Shown: positions 1-7,847 of the stretch, piece by piece
Numbering within the stretch: position 1 is the stretch's first letter
Layout: every line of letters begins with the position of its first letter
Assembly: GCF_013401435.1 (NCBI RefSeq)
Contig: NZ_JACBGN010000057.1
Span: forward strand, 1-34,325
Direction of reading: 5' to 3'
Source of the DNA: Streptomyces sp. BR123
Lineage (GTDB): Bacteria > Actinomycetota > Actinomycetes > Streptomycetales > Streptomycetaceae
Length of the DNA: 34,325 nt
Position numbers and translations under genes: made by a program
Notes under the pieces: model-generated
Seen by the model: the letters and a program-made list of their open reading frames with translations, nothing else
Database searches by the model: none
What the model was told of the DNA's origin: nothing

Positions 1-515
1 GCGCCGGCGCACCGGACGGCGGGCGGGCGGGCTCGGTCCGGACGGCGGCCCGGGCGGCGGTCCTCGACCCCGCCGCCCGGCAGGACGCGCCCGCCCTGGC
101 CGGCGAGGACCTGGACGGGAACAGGGTCGGGCTCGCCGAGTTGCGGGGCCACGTCGTCGTCCTCAACGTGTGGGGGTCCTGGTGCGGCCCCTGCCGGGCG
201 GAGGCCGACGACCTGGAGCGGCTCAGCCGCCGGACCCGGGCCGGCGGGGTCCGGTTCCTCGGGATCAACACCCGGGACCGGGACCGGGCCGCGGCCCGGT
301 CCTTCGTACGGGCCCACGACGTGACGTTCCCCAGCCTCCACGACCCCGAGGGCGAGCTGCTGCTCCGCTTCCCGCCCGCCGTGCTCGACCCGCAGGCCGT
401 CCCCTCGACCCTGGTGATCGACCGGCAGGGGCGCATCGCCGCCGGAATCGGGGGCGCGGTCACGGACGAGCAGTTGCGGCCCCTGCTCACGCGCGTCATG
501 GAGGAACCGCCATGA
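1..515 (+). CDS. TlpA/ResA-family thioredoxin-like protein, 5' partial
   Basis: An extracytoplasmic thiol:disulfide reductase-like protein; its start lies upstream of the window. The open frame runs from the first bases (codons begin at base 3), so the in-frame TTG at 141 is an internal codon and not the start. A WCGPC active site follows the first thioredoxin strand (LNVWGSWCGPCRAEAD). A TlpA-type central region (DRAAARSFVRAHDVTFPSL) and the cis-proline segment (AVPSTLVIDRQGRI) come later. These are the features expected of the AhpC/TSA-Redoxin group that reduces apo-cytochrome c or other exported thiols. The stop overlaps the next start (ATGA at 512-515), so it is translationally coupled to the ccdA remnant that follows. 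Membrane anchoring cannot be judged because the N-terminus is missing. Confidence 0.9.
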   Translation, partial: AGAPDGGRAGSVRTAARAAVLDPAARQDAPALAGEDLDGNRVGLAELRGHVVVLNVWGSWCGPCRAEADDLERLSRRTRAGGVRFLGINTRDRDRAAARSFVRAHDVTFPSLHDPEGELLLRFPPAVLDPQAVPSTLVIDRQGRIAAGIGGAVTDEQLRPLLTRVMEEPP

Positions 516-735
516 CACCGGTCGCACACGGCGCGCACGCCGCCGAGGACGCCCCCTGCCTCGTCAGCGGAACCCTCCTGATCGCCGCCCCCGTGGCGAT
601 CTTCGCAGGACTCGTCTCCTTCCTCGCCCTGCGTCCTGCCCCTCGTACCGGGCCGCCTCAGCCACCGGGCCGGCCTGCCGGTCGCCGACCTGGCGGACCC
701 GCGCAGCGGGCAGCCCAGCCGGCCACCGGCGGCCC
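512..735 (+). pseudogene. ccdA: ccdA (cytochrome c biogenesis / DsbD-type transmembrane protein) remnant, frameshifted and truncated
   Basis: The ATG at 512 opens a frame reading SGTLLIAAPVAIFAGLVSFL, the first membrane helix of CcdA-type thiol electron transporters. After codon TTC-CTC at 620-625 the hallmark SPCVLPLVPG continues in another frame. The expected CTC-TCG-CCC-TGC is present as CTC-GCC-CTG-C, which fits loss of one TC dinucleotide near 625. The restored frame gives PCVLPLVPGRLSHRAGLPVADLADPRSG (quoted here in segments: PCVLPLVPGRLSHRAG, then LPVADLADPRSG) and homology stops near 710-735. The other five or so helices and the second cysteine are absent. CcdA normally hands cytoplasmic thioredoxin electrons to exported partners such as TlpA, and both neighbours (TlpA-like upstream, DsbD N-domain-like downstream) are exactly such partners. 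The in-frame reading to 817 has no resemblance to anything. Confidence 0.85.
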
Positions 736-845
736 GCGCCGGGGCTCGGCGGTGCGCCGCTGCCGGGCACCTTCCGACCCGCCCGCCGCCCTCCGCCCGC
801 CCGAGAACCGAATCTGATCCCGTGACACGTGACATCGAGGCACAC

Positions 846-1490
846 ATGAACCTTTCACCGCAGGCCGGGCGTGCCCGCAAAGCCCGTACCGCGGCCGCAC
901 TTCTGGCCGCCCTGACAGCCCTCACGGCATGCGGCGCGCAGCCCGCGGCGAACGCCGGCGCACCCGCTTCCGCGCCGGCGTCGGCGTCTGCATCTGCATC
1001 GGCTGCCGGAGCCACGACGAGCTTCAGCGAGAAGGGCGTCACCGTCACCCTGTCGGTGTCCGGCTGGCAGTCCTCGAAGGGCACCCTCACCGCGGTCTTC
1101 GCCCCCGAGGAGAAGGGTTTCCACCTCTACAGCACCGATCTGCCGACCGACGGCATCGAGGGCGTGGGGCGCCCGACGGTCCTGTCCGTCACCGGGGCCC
1201 TCAAGGCGGAGGGCGAGCTCACGGCAGCCGCGGAGGTGCGCTCGATCAGCGTGCCCGGCGTCGGCGCCCCGGTCCCCGTCTACCCGGACGGCCCGGTCAC
1301 GACCACCCTGCCCGTCCGCGCCGACGGGATCGGGGAGGCGACCGTGTCGATCGGCTACGCGAGCTGCAGCGAACGCGACGGCTGCACCATCCCGGTCTCC
1401 GACCGCCCGGTTCGCCTGCACATCACCGCCGACGGCCCGGTGTTCGATGTCCGCCAGGCTGCCCGAAGCCTGGACCTGACGAGCCCCTAA
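846..1490 (+). CDS. Lipoprotein resembling the N-terminal (alpha) domain of DsbD
   Basis: A 214-aa secreted lipoprotein. The start is ATG 846, with GAGG at 837-840 five bases upstream; the GTG at 822 lacks such a site. Residues 13-28 form a hydrophobic signal ending in the lipobox LTAC (Cys29), followed by an Ala/Ser-rich linker (31-57) and an immunoglobulin-like beta domain. Near the C-terminus Cys174 and Cys180 sit in YASCSERDGCTIPV, the Cys-x5-Cys spacing of the redox pair in nDsbD (E. coli YQGCADAGFCYPP). The family role is to receive electrons from a CcdA-like membrane relay and pass them to periplasmic or cell-surface oxidoreductases. Gene order TlpA-CcdA-nDsbD is effectively a split DsbD. 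Because ccdA is broken just upstream, the natural electron donor may be missing. The stop is 9 bp from the response regulator. Confidence 0.78.
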   Translation: MNLSPQAGRARKARTAAALLAALTALTACGAQPAANAGAPASAPASASASASAAGATTSFSEKGVTVTLSVSGWQSSKGTLTAVFAPEEKGFHLYSTDLPTDGIEGVGRPTVLSVTGALKAEGELTAAAEVRSISVPGVGAPVPVYPDGPVTTTLPVRADGIGEATVSIGYASCSERDGCTIPVSDRPVRLHITADGPVFDVRQAARSLDLTSP

Positions 1491-1499
1491 GGTGTCCCC

Positions 1500-2228
1500 A
1501 TGCCCAGCGTCCTGGTCGTGGAAGACGACCCCAGCATCCGCCAGTCACTGATCGAGGTCCTGGCGGAGCACGGGTTCGCCGTGCGCAGCGCGGCCGACGG
1601 GTTCGGCGCGCTGCGCGAGGTCACCCAGACGCCCGTCGACGCGGTGGTCCTCGACCTGGGACTCCCCGATCTGGACGGAGGGGACGCCCTGCGCATGATC
1701 CGCGGCATTTCCTCCGTGCCCGTGCTGGTGGCCACCGCCCGCGACGACGAGCGGGAAATCATCAGCCTGCTCAACGCGGGCGCCGACGACTACCTGGTCA
1801 AGCCCTTCTCCGGGGGGCAGCTCATCGCGCGGCTGTCCGCCGTCCTGCGGCGCACCGGCCAGGTGCCCGCCGCCGGTCCCGCGGCGGCGGGTGCGCCGGT
1901 GGCGGCAGCGGTGTCGGACCCTCTGCGTGCCACCACCGTCGGCGAGCTGACGGTGGACCCGGGCGCGCGCACCGCCTGCCTGGCCGGCCGGGAGCTGCGC
2001 CTCACCCGGCGGGAGTTCGACCTGCTGGCGTTCCTCGCCCACCACACCGGCCAGGTCGTCTCCAAGCGGCGGCTGCTGACCGAGGTCTGGCGGGAGCCGT
2101 ACGTGGACGACCAGACCGTCGACGTGCACCTGTCGTCCCTGCGCCGCAAACTCGGCGAACGCGCGGCCGCCCCGCGCTATCTGCTGACCGTACGCGGTGT
2201 GGGCATCAAGCTGGTGGCTCCGCGTTGA
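1500..2228 (+). CDS. OmpR/PhoB-family response regulator
   Basis: A 242-aa two-component DNA-binding regulator. The receiver domain (about 1-115) has the acidic pair in VVEDDPS, the phospho-acceptor Asp52 in VVLDLGLPDLDG, and the conserved Lys in ADDYLVKPFS. An Ala/Pro-rich linker (about 122-145) leads to a winged-helix Trans_reg_C domain with LTRREFDLLAFLAHH, VVSKRRLLTEVW and the recognition stretch DDQTVDVHLSSLRRKLGE. It lies 9 bp behind the nDsbD-like lipoprotein and overlaps the sensor kinase by four bases (TTGA), so the pair is coupled and probably co-transcribed with the redox genes. That context suggests an envelope or redox signal, which is an inference; the target genes are not visible. 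Confidence 0.95.
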   Translation: MPSVLVVEDDPSIRQSLIEVLAEHGFAVRSAADGFGALREVTQTPVDAVVLDLGLPDLDGGDALRMIRGISSVPVLVATARDDEREIISLLNAGADDYLVKPFSGGQLIARLSAVLRRTGQVPAAGPAAAGAPVAAAVSDPLRATTVGELTVDPGARTACLAGRELRLTRREFDLLAFLAHHTGQVVSKRRLLTEVWREPYVDDQTVDVHLSSLRRKLGERAAAPRYLLTVRGVGIKLVAPR

Positions 2229-3631
2229 GACGTTCGCTGGCCGGAGTGGCGCTCGCCGTGACCTCCATGGTCGCGCTGTCCTTCCTCATACCGCTGGCCG
2301 CCCTGGTGATGTCACTGGTCAAGGAGCAGGGTGTCACCGCGGCCGAGCAGCGCGCCGCGGCCCTGGCGCCCGTCCTCACGCTGACCACGGACCCGTCCGC
2401 GCTGCGGGAGTCCGCGGCGAGCCTGGACGCGGCCGAGCACCTGGTCGTGCATCTGCCGGACTCCGGCCCGCTCGGCAGCTCCAAGGCCCCGGCCGCGCTG
2501 CTCGAACGGGCGCAGAAGGGGCGGGAGTCCATCTCCCGGGAGATACCGGGCGGATGGATCTGCCTGCAGCCGGTGGTGCTCCCCGGGGAACGGGTCGCCG
2601 TCATCGAGAACTTCGTTCCCGAGAAGGAGCTGACCCGCGGGGTGATGGAGTCGTGGGCGGTCATGTGCTTCCTCGCCGTGGGGCTGATCGCGGGTTCGGT
2701 GCTGGTCGCCGACCGCCTCGGCGCGAAGGTCGTACGGTCCTCGAAGCGGCTGGCGCAGGCCTCGCGCGCCCTCGGCCAGGGCGATCTGGACGCCCGCGTC
2801 GACCCGATGGGCCCGAAGGAACTGCGGGACGCGGGCGTCGCCTTCAACGCGATGGCCCACCGGATGACCGAGCTGCTGGCCGTGGAACGCGAACTGGTCG
2901 CCGACCTGTCCCACCGGCTGCGCACCCCGCTGACCGCCCTGCACCTGGCGTCGGAACGCATGGCGGGCACCCCGGAGTCGGCGAGGGTCGAGGCGGCGGT
3001 CGGCGAACTGGAGACGGAGCTCCAGGCCATCATCGCCGCGGCGCGCACACCGCTCGCCGTGGGCCCCATGGGCCAGGGCATGCTCGGTGCGGAAGCCCCC
3101 GCGGGCCGTCCGGCCCCCGGTACGCCGGAGGGGGCCGGGCCCCGCTGCGAGGTGGGCGAGGTCGTCCGCCGCCGCACCGCGTTCTGGGCGGTCCTGGCCG
3201 CACAACAGGACCGGTCCTGCTCCGTCGGGCTGACCCCGGAGCCCACTTCCGTCGGCCTCTCGGACGACGACATCGCCGCTGTCGTGGACGCGCTGATCGG
3301 CAACATCTTCCGGCACACCGGGCCCGGGACCCCGTTCGGCGTCCATGTCGTCCGTACGGCCCAGTCCGTGGAACTGGTCGTGGAGGACGGCGGACCGGGC
3401 ATCCCCGAGCCGGAGCGGGCACTGTCCCGCGGGAGCAGCACCGGCTCCACCGGGCTGGGCCTCGACATCGCGCAGCGGGCGGCGAGCGCCACGGGCGGGT
3501 CGATGCGCATCGGCCGGAGCCCCCTGGGAGGGGCGCACATCACGGTGGCCTTCGCGCTGGCCGCGCCGGCCCTGCCCGGGCGCAGGTCCCGCATCTCCCG
3601 CCGCCGCGCGTCCCGGCCGCGCAACCGCTAG
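2225..3631 (+). CDS. Sensor histidine kinase (HAMP-HisKA-HATPase)
   Basis: A 468-aa membrane kinase. The start is probably TTG 2225, overlapping the regulator stop; GTG 2248 is an alternative. Domains in order: TM1 (about 5-31), a short extracytoplasmic sensor (32-141), TM2 (about 143-162), HAMP (ADRLGAKVVRSSKRLAQASR to about 215), HisKA with the phospho-acceptor His230 in DLSHRLRTPLTAL, and HATPase with the N-box DALIGNIFRHT (about 354), G1 EDGGPGIP (about 387) and G2 GLGLDIAQRAASATGG. The linker between HisKA and HATPase (about 275-315) is Pro/Gly-rich and longer than usual. The C-terminal tail is a basic RRSRISRRRASRPRNR. The catalytic motifs are complete. It is the cognate partner of the preceding regulator. 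Confidence 0.94.
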   Translation: MRRSLAGVALAVTSMVALSFLIPLAALVMSLVKEQGVTAAEQRAAALAPVLTLTTDPSALRESAASLDAAEHLVVHLPDSGPLGSSKAPAALLERAQKGRESISREIPGGWICLQPVVLPGERVAVIENFVPEKELTRGVMESWAVMCFLAVGLIAGSVLVADRLGAKVVRSSKRLAQASRALGQGDLDARVDPMGPKELRDAGVAFNAMAHRMTELLAVERELVADLSHRLRTPLTALHLASERMAGTPESARVEAAVGELETELQAIIAAARTPLAVGPMGQGMLGAEAPAGRPAPGTPEGAGPRCEVGEVVRRRTAFWAVLAAQQDRSCSVGLTPEPTSVGLSDDDIAAVVDALIGNIFRHTGPGTPFGVHVVRTAQSVELVVEDGGPGIPEPERALSRGSSTGSTGLGLDIAQRAASATGGSMRIGRSPLGGAHITVAFALAAPALPGRRSRISRRRASRPRNR

Positions 3632-3817
3632 TGGCGAAGGGGTCGGGGCGCCGCGCCGTCGGGGTGGACGTGGGTGAGCCGGCAGTTGACGGTCGCGGGG
3701 TGCCGGTGGCCTTCAGGGCCGCCGCGCCGACCTCGGAGCGCACGGCTTCGATCAGGGCGGGGATCCGGTCCCAGGTGGCCGCCGTCGTCTGCGACCGCAC
3801 CACCCGCGCCTACCTGG

Positions 3818-4024
3818 CCGGGCCGGTTCTCCGTCGCGAACGGCACCGCCGCAGACGACTGCGAGGACGCCGGCGGCATAGACGCCACAGCCGCCGACCT
3901 CGGCCCGGCCTTCCCGCAGGGCGTCTTCGTCTGCCAGGACGGCTCCCACGGCTCTCCCGGCACGAGCGGCAACCAGAACTTCAAGTTCGCCCCGCTGCAG
4001 CGCATCACGGCGCACTTCGGCTGA
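3818..4024 (+). pseudogene. C-terminal remnant of a secreted beta-propeller-type phytase
   Basis: The frame from 3818 to the stop at 4022-4024 reads GRFSVANG, then DDCEDAGGIDATAADLGPAF, then PQGVFVCQDGSHGSPG and SGNQNFKFAPL. This matches the last blade of Streptomyces-type 3-phytases, which end with a FPxGLFVCQD and GNQNFK segment. About 65 codons survive; roughly the first 80 percent of such a protein is missing, and no start codon or signal peptide belongs to it. The preceding 186 bases (3632-3817) show no recognisable coding signal in any frame. It is convergent with the PAP2 gene at 4078. The identification rests on remembered family motifs and was not searched. Confidence 0.6.
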
Positions 4025-4077
4025 CCGCCGGGGGCACCGACGTCCGCGTCGGCGCCCACGCCTTTCGGTACCGCCGG

Positions 4078-5439
4078 TCAGACCAGTTCGGGCTGCGGTT
4101 CGCGGCGCTGTTCCGGCAGCTGCACCGGCGCGGCCTGCCGGTCCCAGCGCCGGGTGGCCCGTGCGTAGCCGTAGGCCACCGAGGCCGTCGCCAGCAGGAT
4201 CAGCGGCCCGAACACCCAGGGATGCCCGGCCATCTCCACCGACAGGTAGCGGTACGAGGCGAGGAGCGCCACGAAGACCGCGGTGCCGTGGCAGACCAGC
4301 CGGATTCCCTGCCGGTCCCAGCCGCGGTCGAGCGAGCGCATCGCCGCGTCGATCGTGAGCGTGAACACGACACCAGCGACAATGTCCGCACCGTAGTGGT
4401 AGCCGAAGCCCAGGGTCGCGCCGAGCGTGGTGATCAGCCAGAAGACGCCCAGGAAGCGCAGGGCCCACGGCCCCTTGCGGGAATGCAGGAAGATCGCGGT
4501 GGCCCACGCCGTGTGCAGGCTGGGCATGCAGTTGCGCGGGGTGACCTCGTCGAACGGTATCGGGCCCGGGGTCCCGACCGGCGGCGGCGTGTTCGGCCAC
4601 AGCTCGGCCAGCGCCCACTGGCCCCCGTCGGCGCCGTAGGCGAAGATCGGCCCGACCACCGGGAAGATCATGTAGATGCCCGGTCCGAGCAGGCCGATGA
4701 CCAGGAAGGTGCGGACCAGGTGGTGGCCCGGGAAACGGCGCTCGACCGCCACGTTGCGCAGCTGGTACAGCGCGACGATGACCGCGGCCACCGCGAGCTG
4801 CACGTAGACCCAGTCGAGGACGTGCGCGCCGACCGAGCCGGTGGCCTCGACGATCTTCCCCGCCACCCACGACGGGTTGCCCAGCGCTTGGTCCGCGGCC
4901 GCCACGTACGGGTCGAGCACCATCGGGCGGGTCTTCGACGTGATCAGCAGCCACGTGTAGCCGGTCTTGCGGCCGGCCACCAGCAGCAGGGCCAGTCCGA
5001 CGCCCTGCAGCAGCAGGACGCGCTCCCGGCCGGTGCGGCGCGTCACGGCCACGACGGCACAGGCCAGCGTCACCCACAACGCGCCGTTGCCGTACATCAT
5101 CTCGGCCCCGACCAGCCACCGCACGAGCCAGAAGACCAGGTCGATGCCGATGGCGGCGCCGACCGCGATGAACCGCTGCCGCCAGGTGAGCACGACCAGC
5201 ATCAAGGTCATGCTGGCGTACAGCACCGTCCCCGACGCGGGAGCGAAGATCACCTCGCGCGCCTGGGCCGTGATCGGACCCGGCACGCCGTAACCGCGCG
5301 CGGCGATCTCCAGGGCGACGAGGAATCCGAGGGCCACCAGGCCCACCGCGGCCCACAGCACCACCCGTGGACGACGCCACACAGCCGGCTCGACTCCCCC
5401 GTCGATGCGCGCGAGCACGCGCGATACCCCAGATATCAA
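4078..5439 (-). CDS. PAP2-superfamily polytopic membrane protein (inositol phosphorylceramide synthase/phosphatase-like)
   Basis: A protein of about 453 aa with many hydrophobic helices. The C-terminal half carries PAP2 motifs: RNCMPSLHTAWATAIFL (motif 2, with the catalytic His in PSLHTAWA) and GYHYGADIVAGVVF (motif 3, with the second His and Asp). The classical first motif KxxxxxxRP is not obvious, as in the AUR1/IPC-synthase branch. The N-terminal half contributes several helices (VVLWAAVGLVALGFLVAL; TVLYASMTLMLVVLTW; ALWVTLACAVVAVT). Such proteins hydrolyse or transfer phosphate-linked head groups at the membrane; the substrate cannot be read from the sequence. The longest frame starts at TTG 5439 with no good ribosome site. 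GTG 5416-5418, behind a TGGGG, is a plausible alternative and would shorten the protein by 7 residues. Confidence 0.85.
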   Translation of the reverse strand: MISGVSRVLARIDGGVEPAVWRRPRVVLWAAVGLVALGFLVALEIAARGYGVPGPITAQAREVIFAPASGTVLYASMTLMLVVLTWRQRFIAVGAAIGIDLVFWLVRWLVGAEMMYGNGALWVTLACAVVAVTRRTGRERVLLLQGVGLALLLVAGRKTGYTWLLITSKTRPMVLDPYVAAADQALGNPSWVAGKIVEATGSVGAHVLDWVYVQLAVAAVIVALYQLRNVAVERRFPGHHLVRTFLVIGLLGPGIYMIFPVVGPIFAYGADGGQWALAELWPNTPPPVGTPGPIPFDEVTPRNCMPSLHTAWATAIFLHSRKGPWALRFLGVFWLITTLGATLGFGYHYGADIVAGVVFTLTIDAAMRSLDRGWDRQGIRLVCHGTAVFVALLASYRYLSVEMAGHPWVFGPLILLATASVAYGYARATRRWDRQAAPVQLPEQRREPQPELV

Positions 5440-5866
5440 TTCTTCAGCCGATGTTCATGATTCAACTTGGTCAGCGTTGCTCGAACATGCTAGCGGAGCA
5501 GGTGGGGCGACACCGAGGGCAGCGGCCTCCGAACACACGAATGGCCGACCTCTCGGGCAGGCGCCGACGGGCCGCTGCCCTTCGCCGCCCCGGCACTCGC
5601 CCTGGTGCCGGTCGGTCTCGGGCTCACCGGCCCGTCCGCCGCACCCGCCTCGCTCCCGGGGGTGCGGGCAGCCCTGGCCGCCCACACCCTCGCCGCGTGT
5701 CGCGAACTCGCCGAGCCCGCTCTGCTCGCCGACGACACCGACGCCGCCGACGACGCCCGCCGAGCGGTCCGGTCGGGCATCGAGGGACGCTGATCCACAC
5801 CCGTCGGGGCGCCGGGCCGGTGCGGGCCGGGCGCCCACGGACGTCCGGCCGGCGGCCGTCCCGTCG
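5440..5866. other. 427-bp stretch without an intact gene; possible short gene remnant
   Basis: The first 80 bases are unusually AT-rich for the window and probably hold the promoter of the PAP2 gene. On the + strand, a frame from about 5542 to the stop at 5791-5793 has good actinomycete codon bias and a protein-like composition (LVPVGLGLTGPSAAPASLPG, then AACRELAEPALLADDTD). It lacks a start with a ribosome site and matches no family I recognise. It could be the 3' end of a decayed gene, in keeping with the many remnants nearby. Confidence 0.35.
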
Positions 5867-7276
5867 TCAGGCCCCGGCCGCTCCGGTTCCCGCGATCTCC
5901 TCGGGCCGCAGCAGCGCGGCGAGCCTCTCGGCCGGGAGCAGGCCCCTCTCCAGGACGAGCTCGGCCACACCCCTGCCGCTGGCGAGTGCCTCCTTGGCGA
6001 TGTCGGTGGCGGCGGTGTACCCGATGTGCGGGTTCAGGGCGGTCACCAGGCCGATGGAGTTCTCGACCGTCGCGCGCAGCATCTCGGTGTTGGCGGTGAT
6101 GCCGGCCACGCAGCGCTCTGCGAGGGTGAGGCAGGCCGCGCGCAGGTGGGTGATGGACTCCGACAGCGAGTGCAGGATGACCGGCTCGAAGGCGTTGAGC
6201 TGGAGCTGCCCCGCCTCGGCGGCCATGGTGATGGTGACGTCGTTGCCGATCACCTCGAAGGCGACCTGGTTGACGACCTCGGGGATCACCGGGTTGACCT
6301 TGCCGGGCATGATGCTCGACCCGGCCTGCACCGGCGGCAGGTTGATCTCGCCGAGGCCCGCGCGCGGTCCGGAGGACAGCAGGCGCAGGTCGTTGCAGGT
6401 CTTGGACAGCTTGACGGCGATGCGCTTGAGGACACCGGACATCTGGACGAACGCGCCGCAGTCCTGGGTGGCCTCGACCAGGTTGGCCGCGGTGACCAGC
6501 GGCAGCCCGGTGATGTCGGCGAGGTGGCGGCGGGCCGACTCGGCGTATCCGGCGGGGGCGTTGAGGCCGGTGCCGATCGCGGTCGCGCCGAGGTTGATCT
6601 CGTGGATCAGTTCGAGGGCCTCCGCGAGCCGGCTGCGGTCCTCGTCGAGCATGACGGCGAAGGCGGAGAACTCCTGCCCGAGCGTCATCGGCACGGCGTC
6701 CTGCAGCTGGGTCCGGCCCATCTTCAGGACGTCGTGGAACTCGAGGGCCTTGCGGGCGAAGGCCTCCTGGAGGACGGCCATGGCGTCGAGCAGGCCGTGC
6801 ACCGCGGAGACGGTCGCGATCCGGACGGCGGTCGGGTAGACGTCGTTGGTGGACTGCCCGAGGTTGACGTCCTCGTTGGGGTGCAGGTGCCGGTACTCGC
6901 CCCGGGCGTGTCCCAGCAGCTCCAGAGCCCGGTTGGCGATGACCTCGTTGGCGTTCATGTTGGTCGAGGTGCCGGCGCCGCCCTGGATGACGTCGACGAC
7001 GAACTGGTCGTGCAGCTTGCCGCCGCGGATCTCCTGGCAGGCGGTGACGATCGCGGCGGCCTTCGCGGGCTCCAGCAGGCCGAGTTCCTCGTTGGCGAGG
7101 GCGGCGGCCTCCTTGACGGTGGCGAGGGCGTCGATCAGGTGCGGGTAGGCGGAGATGGGCGTGCCCGTGATGGGGAAGTTCTCGGTGGCGCGCAGGGTGT
7201 GGACACCCCAGTAGGCGTCGGCGGGGACGTCGCGGTCCCCGAGCAGGTCGTGTTCGCTGCGGGTGGCGGCGGTCAT
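5867..7276 (-). CDS. aspA: Aspartate ammonia-lyase
   Basis: A 469-aa enzyme of the fumarase/aspartase superfamily, converting L-aspartate reversibly to fumarate and ammonia in the cytoplasm. The N-terminus HDLLGDRDVPADAYWGVHTL aligns with the E. coli aspartase start ([20 protein letters not shown]). This, with a GAGGA about 11 bases upstream, favours ATG 7276 over ATG 7294. Conserved segments include GGAGTSTNMNANEVIANRAL, HPNEDVNLGQSTNDVYPTA, the substrate-binding KMGRTQLQDAVPMTLGQEF, and the superfamily signature GSSIMPGKVNP, whose loop carries the catalytic Ser. The length is typical (E. coli 478). It is the last gene of a minus-strand group behind a FadR-type gntR and a destroyed amino-acid permease. 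A uptake-plus-deamination unit for aspartate or asparagine is the likely original role. Confidence 0.93.
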   Translation of the reverse strand: MTAATRSEHDLLGDRDVPADAYWGVHTLRATENFPITGTPISAYPHLIDALATVKEAAALANEELGLLEPAKAAAIVTACQEIRGGKLHDQFVVDVIQGGAGTSTNMNANEVIANRALELLGHARGEYRHLHPNEDVNLGQSTNDVYPTAVRIATVSAVHGLLDAMAVLQEAFARKALEFHDVLKMGRTQLQDAVPMTLGQEFSAFAVMLDEDRSRLAEALELIHEINLGATAIGTGLNAPAGYAESARRHLADITGLPLVTAANLVEATQDCGAFVQMSGVLKRIAVKLSKTCNDLRLLSSGPRAGLGEINLPPVQAGSSIMPGKVNPVIPEVVNQVAFEVIGNDVTITMAAEAGQLQLNAFEPVILHSLSESITHLRAACLTLAERCVAGITANTEMLRATVENSIGLVTALNPHIGYTAATDIAKEALASGRGVAELVLERGLLPAERLAALLRPEEIAGTGAAGA

Positions 7277-7290
7277 GGGCGTGCGGGTCC

Positions 7291-7488
7291 TCATTCTTGT
7301 GGTGGGTGGGTCAGGTGGTGAAGCGGTTGGGGTCGGGCGGTGGCGTCGGCGACGGTGGTGGGCGGGTCCGGGGCCGCCACCGGCCGGATGCCGCCGGTGG
7401 GCCTGCCGCCCCCGGCCATCGGCTCGCCCTCGAACCCGGCGAGCAGCCGGGGCTCGACTTCCGCCCGGGCGAGGGAGGCGGCCGTCAC
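7291..7488 (-). other. Short open frame of unknown status between the permease remnant and aspA
   Basis: A GTG at 7486-7488 overlaps the TGA that closes the permease remnant (GTGA) and opens 65 codons (TAASLARAEVEPRLLAGFEG onward, then Pro-rich). The spacing imitates translational coupling, but there is no recognised domain and the composition becomes proline- and threonine-rich toward the end. It may be the residue of a gene that once followed the permease, or chance. The region otherwise holds the leader of aspA. Confidence 0.2.
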
Positions 7489-7847
7489 GGGATGCGCACC
7501 CGGTCCTCCCGGTCGGCGATCTTCTACGTCGAGCCGGCGGTGTACGCGCCCTTCTCCCCGAGGAACTCCGGGGCGTACGAGACGAAGGCACCGGAGGACG
7601 GCCGGTACAGGACGAGCTCGCCGTGCGCGCGCCCGACGCGGAAGGCGAGTGAGGGCCCGGCATCGGCCAGGCGCCCGCCCGCGCCGAGGAAGAGCCCGGT
7701 GCCGATCGCACCCCCGAGGGCGATCACGTTGACGTGCCGGGGTTTCAAGGAGTCGTTGCAGCCGGTGTCGCCGGCGTCGACGTAACGGGTCGTGGGGCGC
7801 TGCTCGTCGTTGAGGAACTGCTCGTCGTTGAGGAACTGCTCGCCCAC
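7485..7847 (-). pseudogene. Amino-acid permease remnant (AnsP/GabP-like) with internal deletion
   Basis: The frame from GTG 7847 reads [37 protein letters not shown], then [36 protein letters not shown] and a TAG at 7524-7526. This is the start of an APC-family L-asparagine/GABA-type permease. The second helix (normally about 15-20 residues between GPSLA and RALGELVL) has been cut out, and Tyr-Ala-Arg has become YAPE. Beyond the TAG the same frame reads KIADREDRVRIP and a TGA at 7485-7487, like the basic C-terminal tail of such permeases. The body of the protein (about 350 residues) seems to have been removed by a deletion joining the two ends. It lies between gntR and aspA, where a transporter for the aspA substrate would be expected, and overlaps the gntR 3' end. 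Confidence 0.8.

Noticed and set aside
929..2224. Long + strand open frame upstream of the kinase
   Set aside because: It is the arginine/proline-rich shadow of the nDsbD-like and response regulator genes; only the part from 2225 has kinase motifs.
2197..5460. Open frame of over 1,000 codons on the + strand
   Set aside because: It crosses the kinase, the phytase remnant and the opposite-strand PAP2 gene; composition is that of a GC-rich shadow with no domain.
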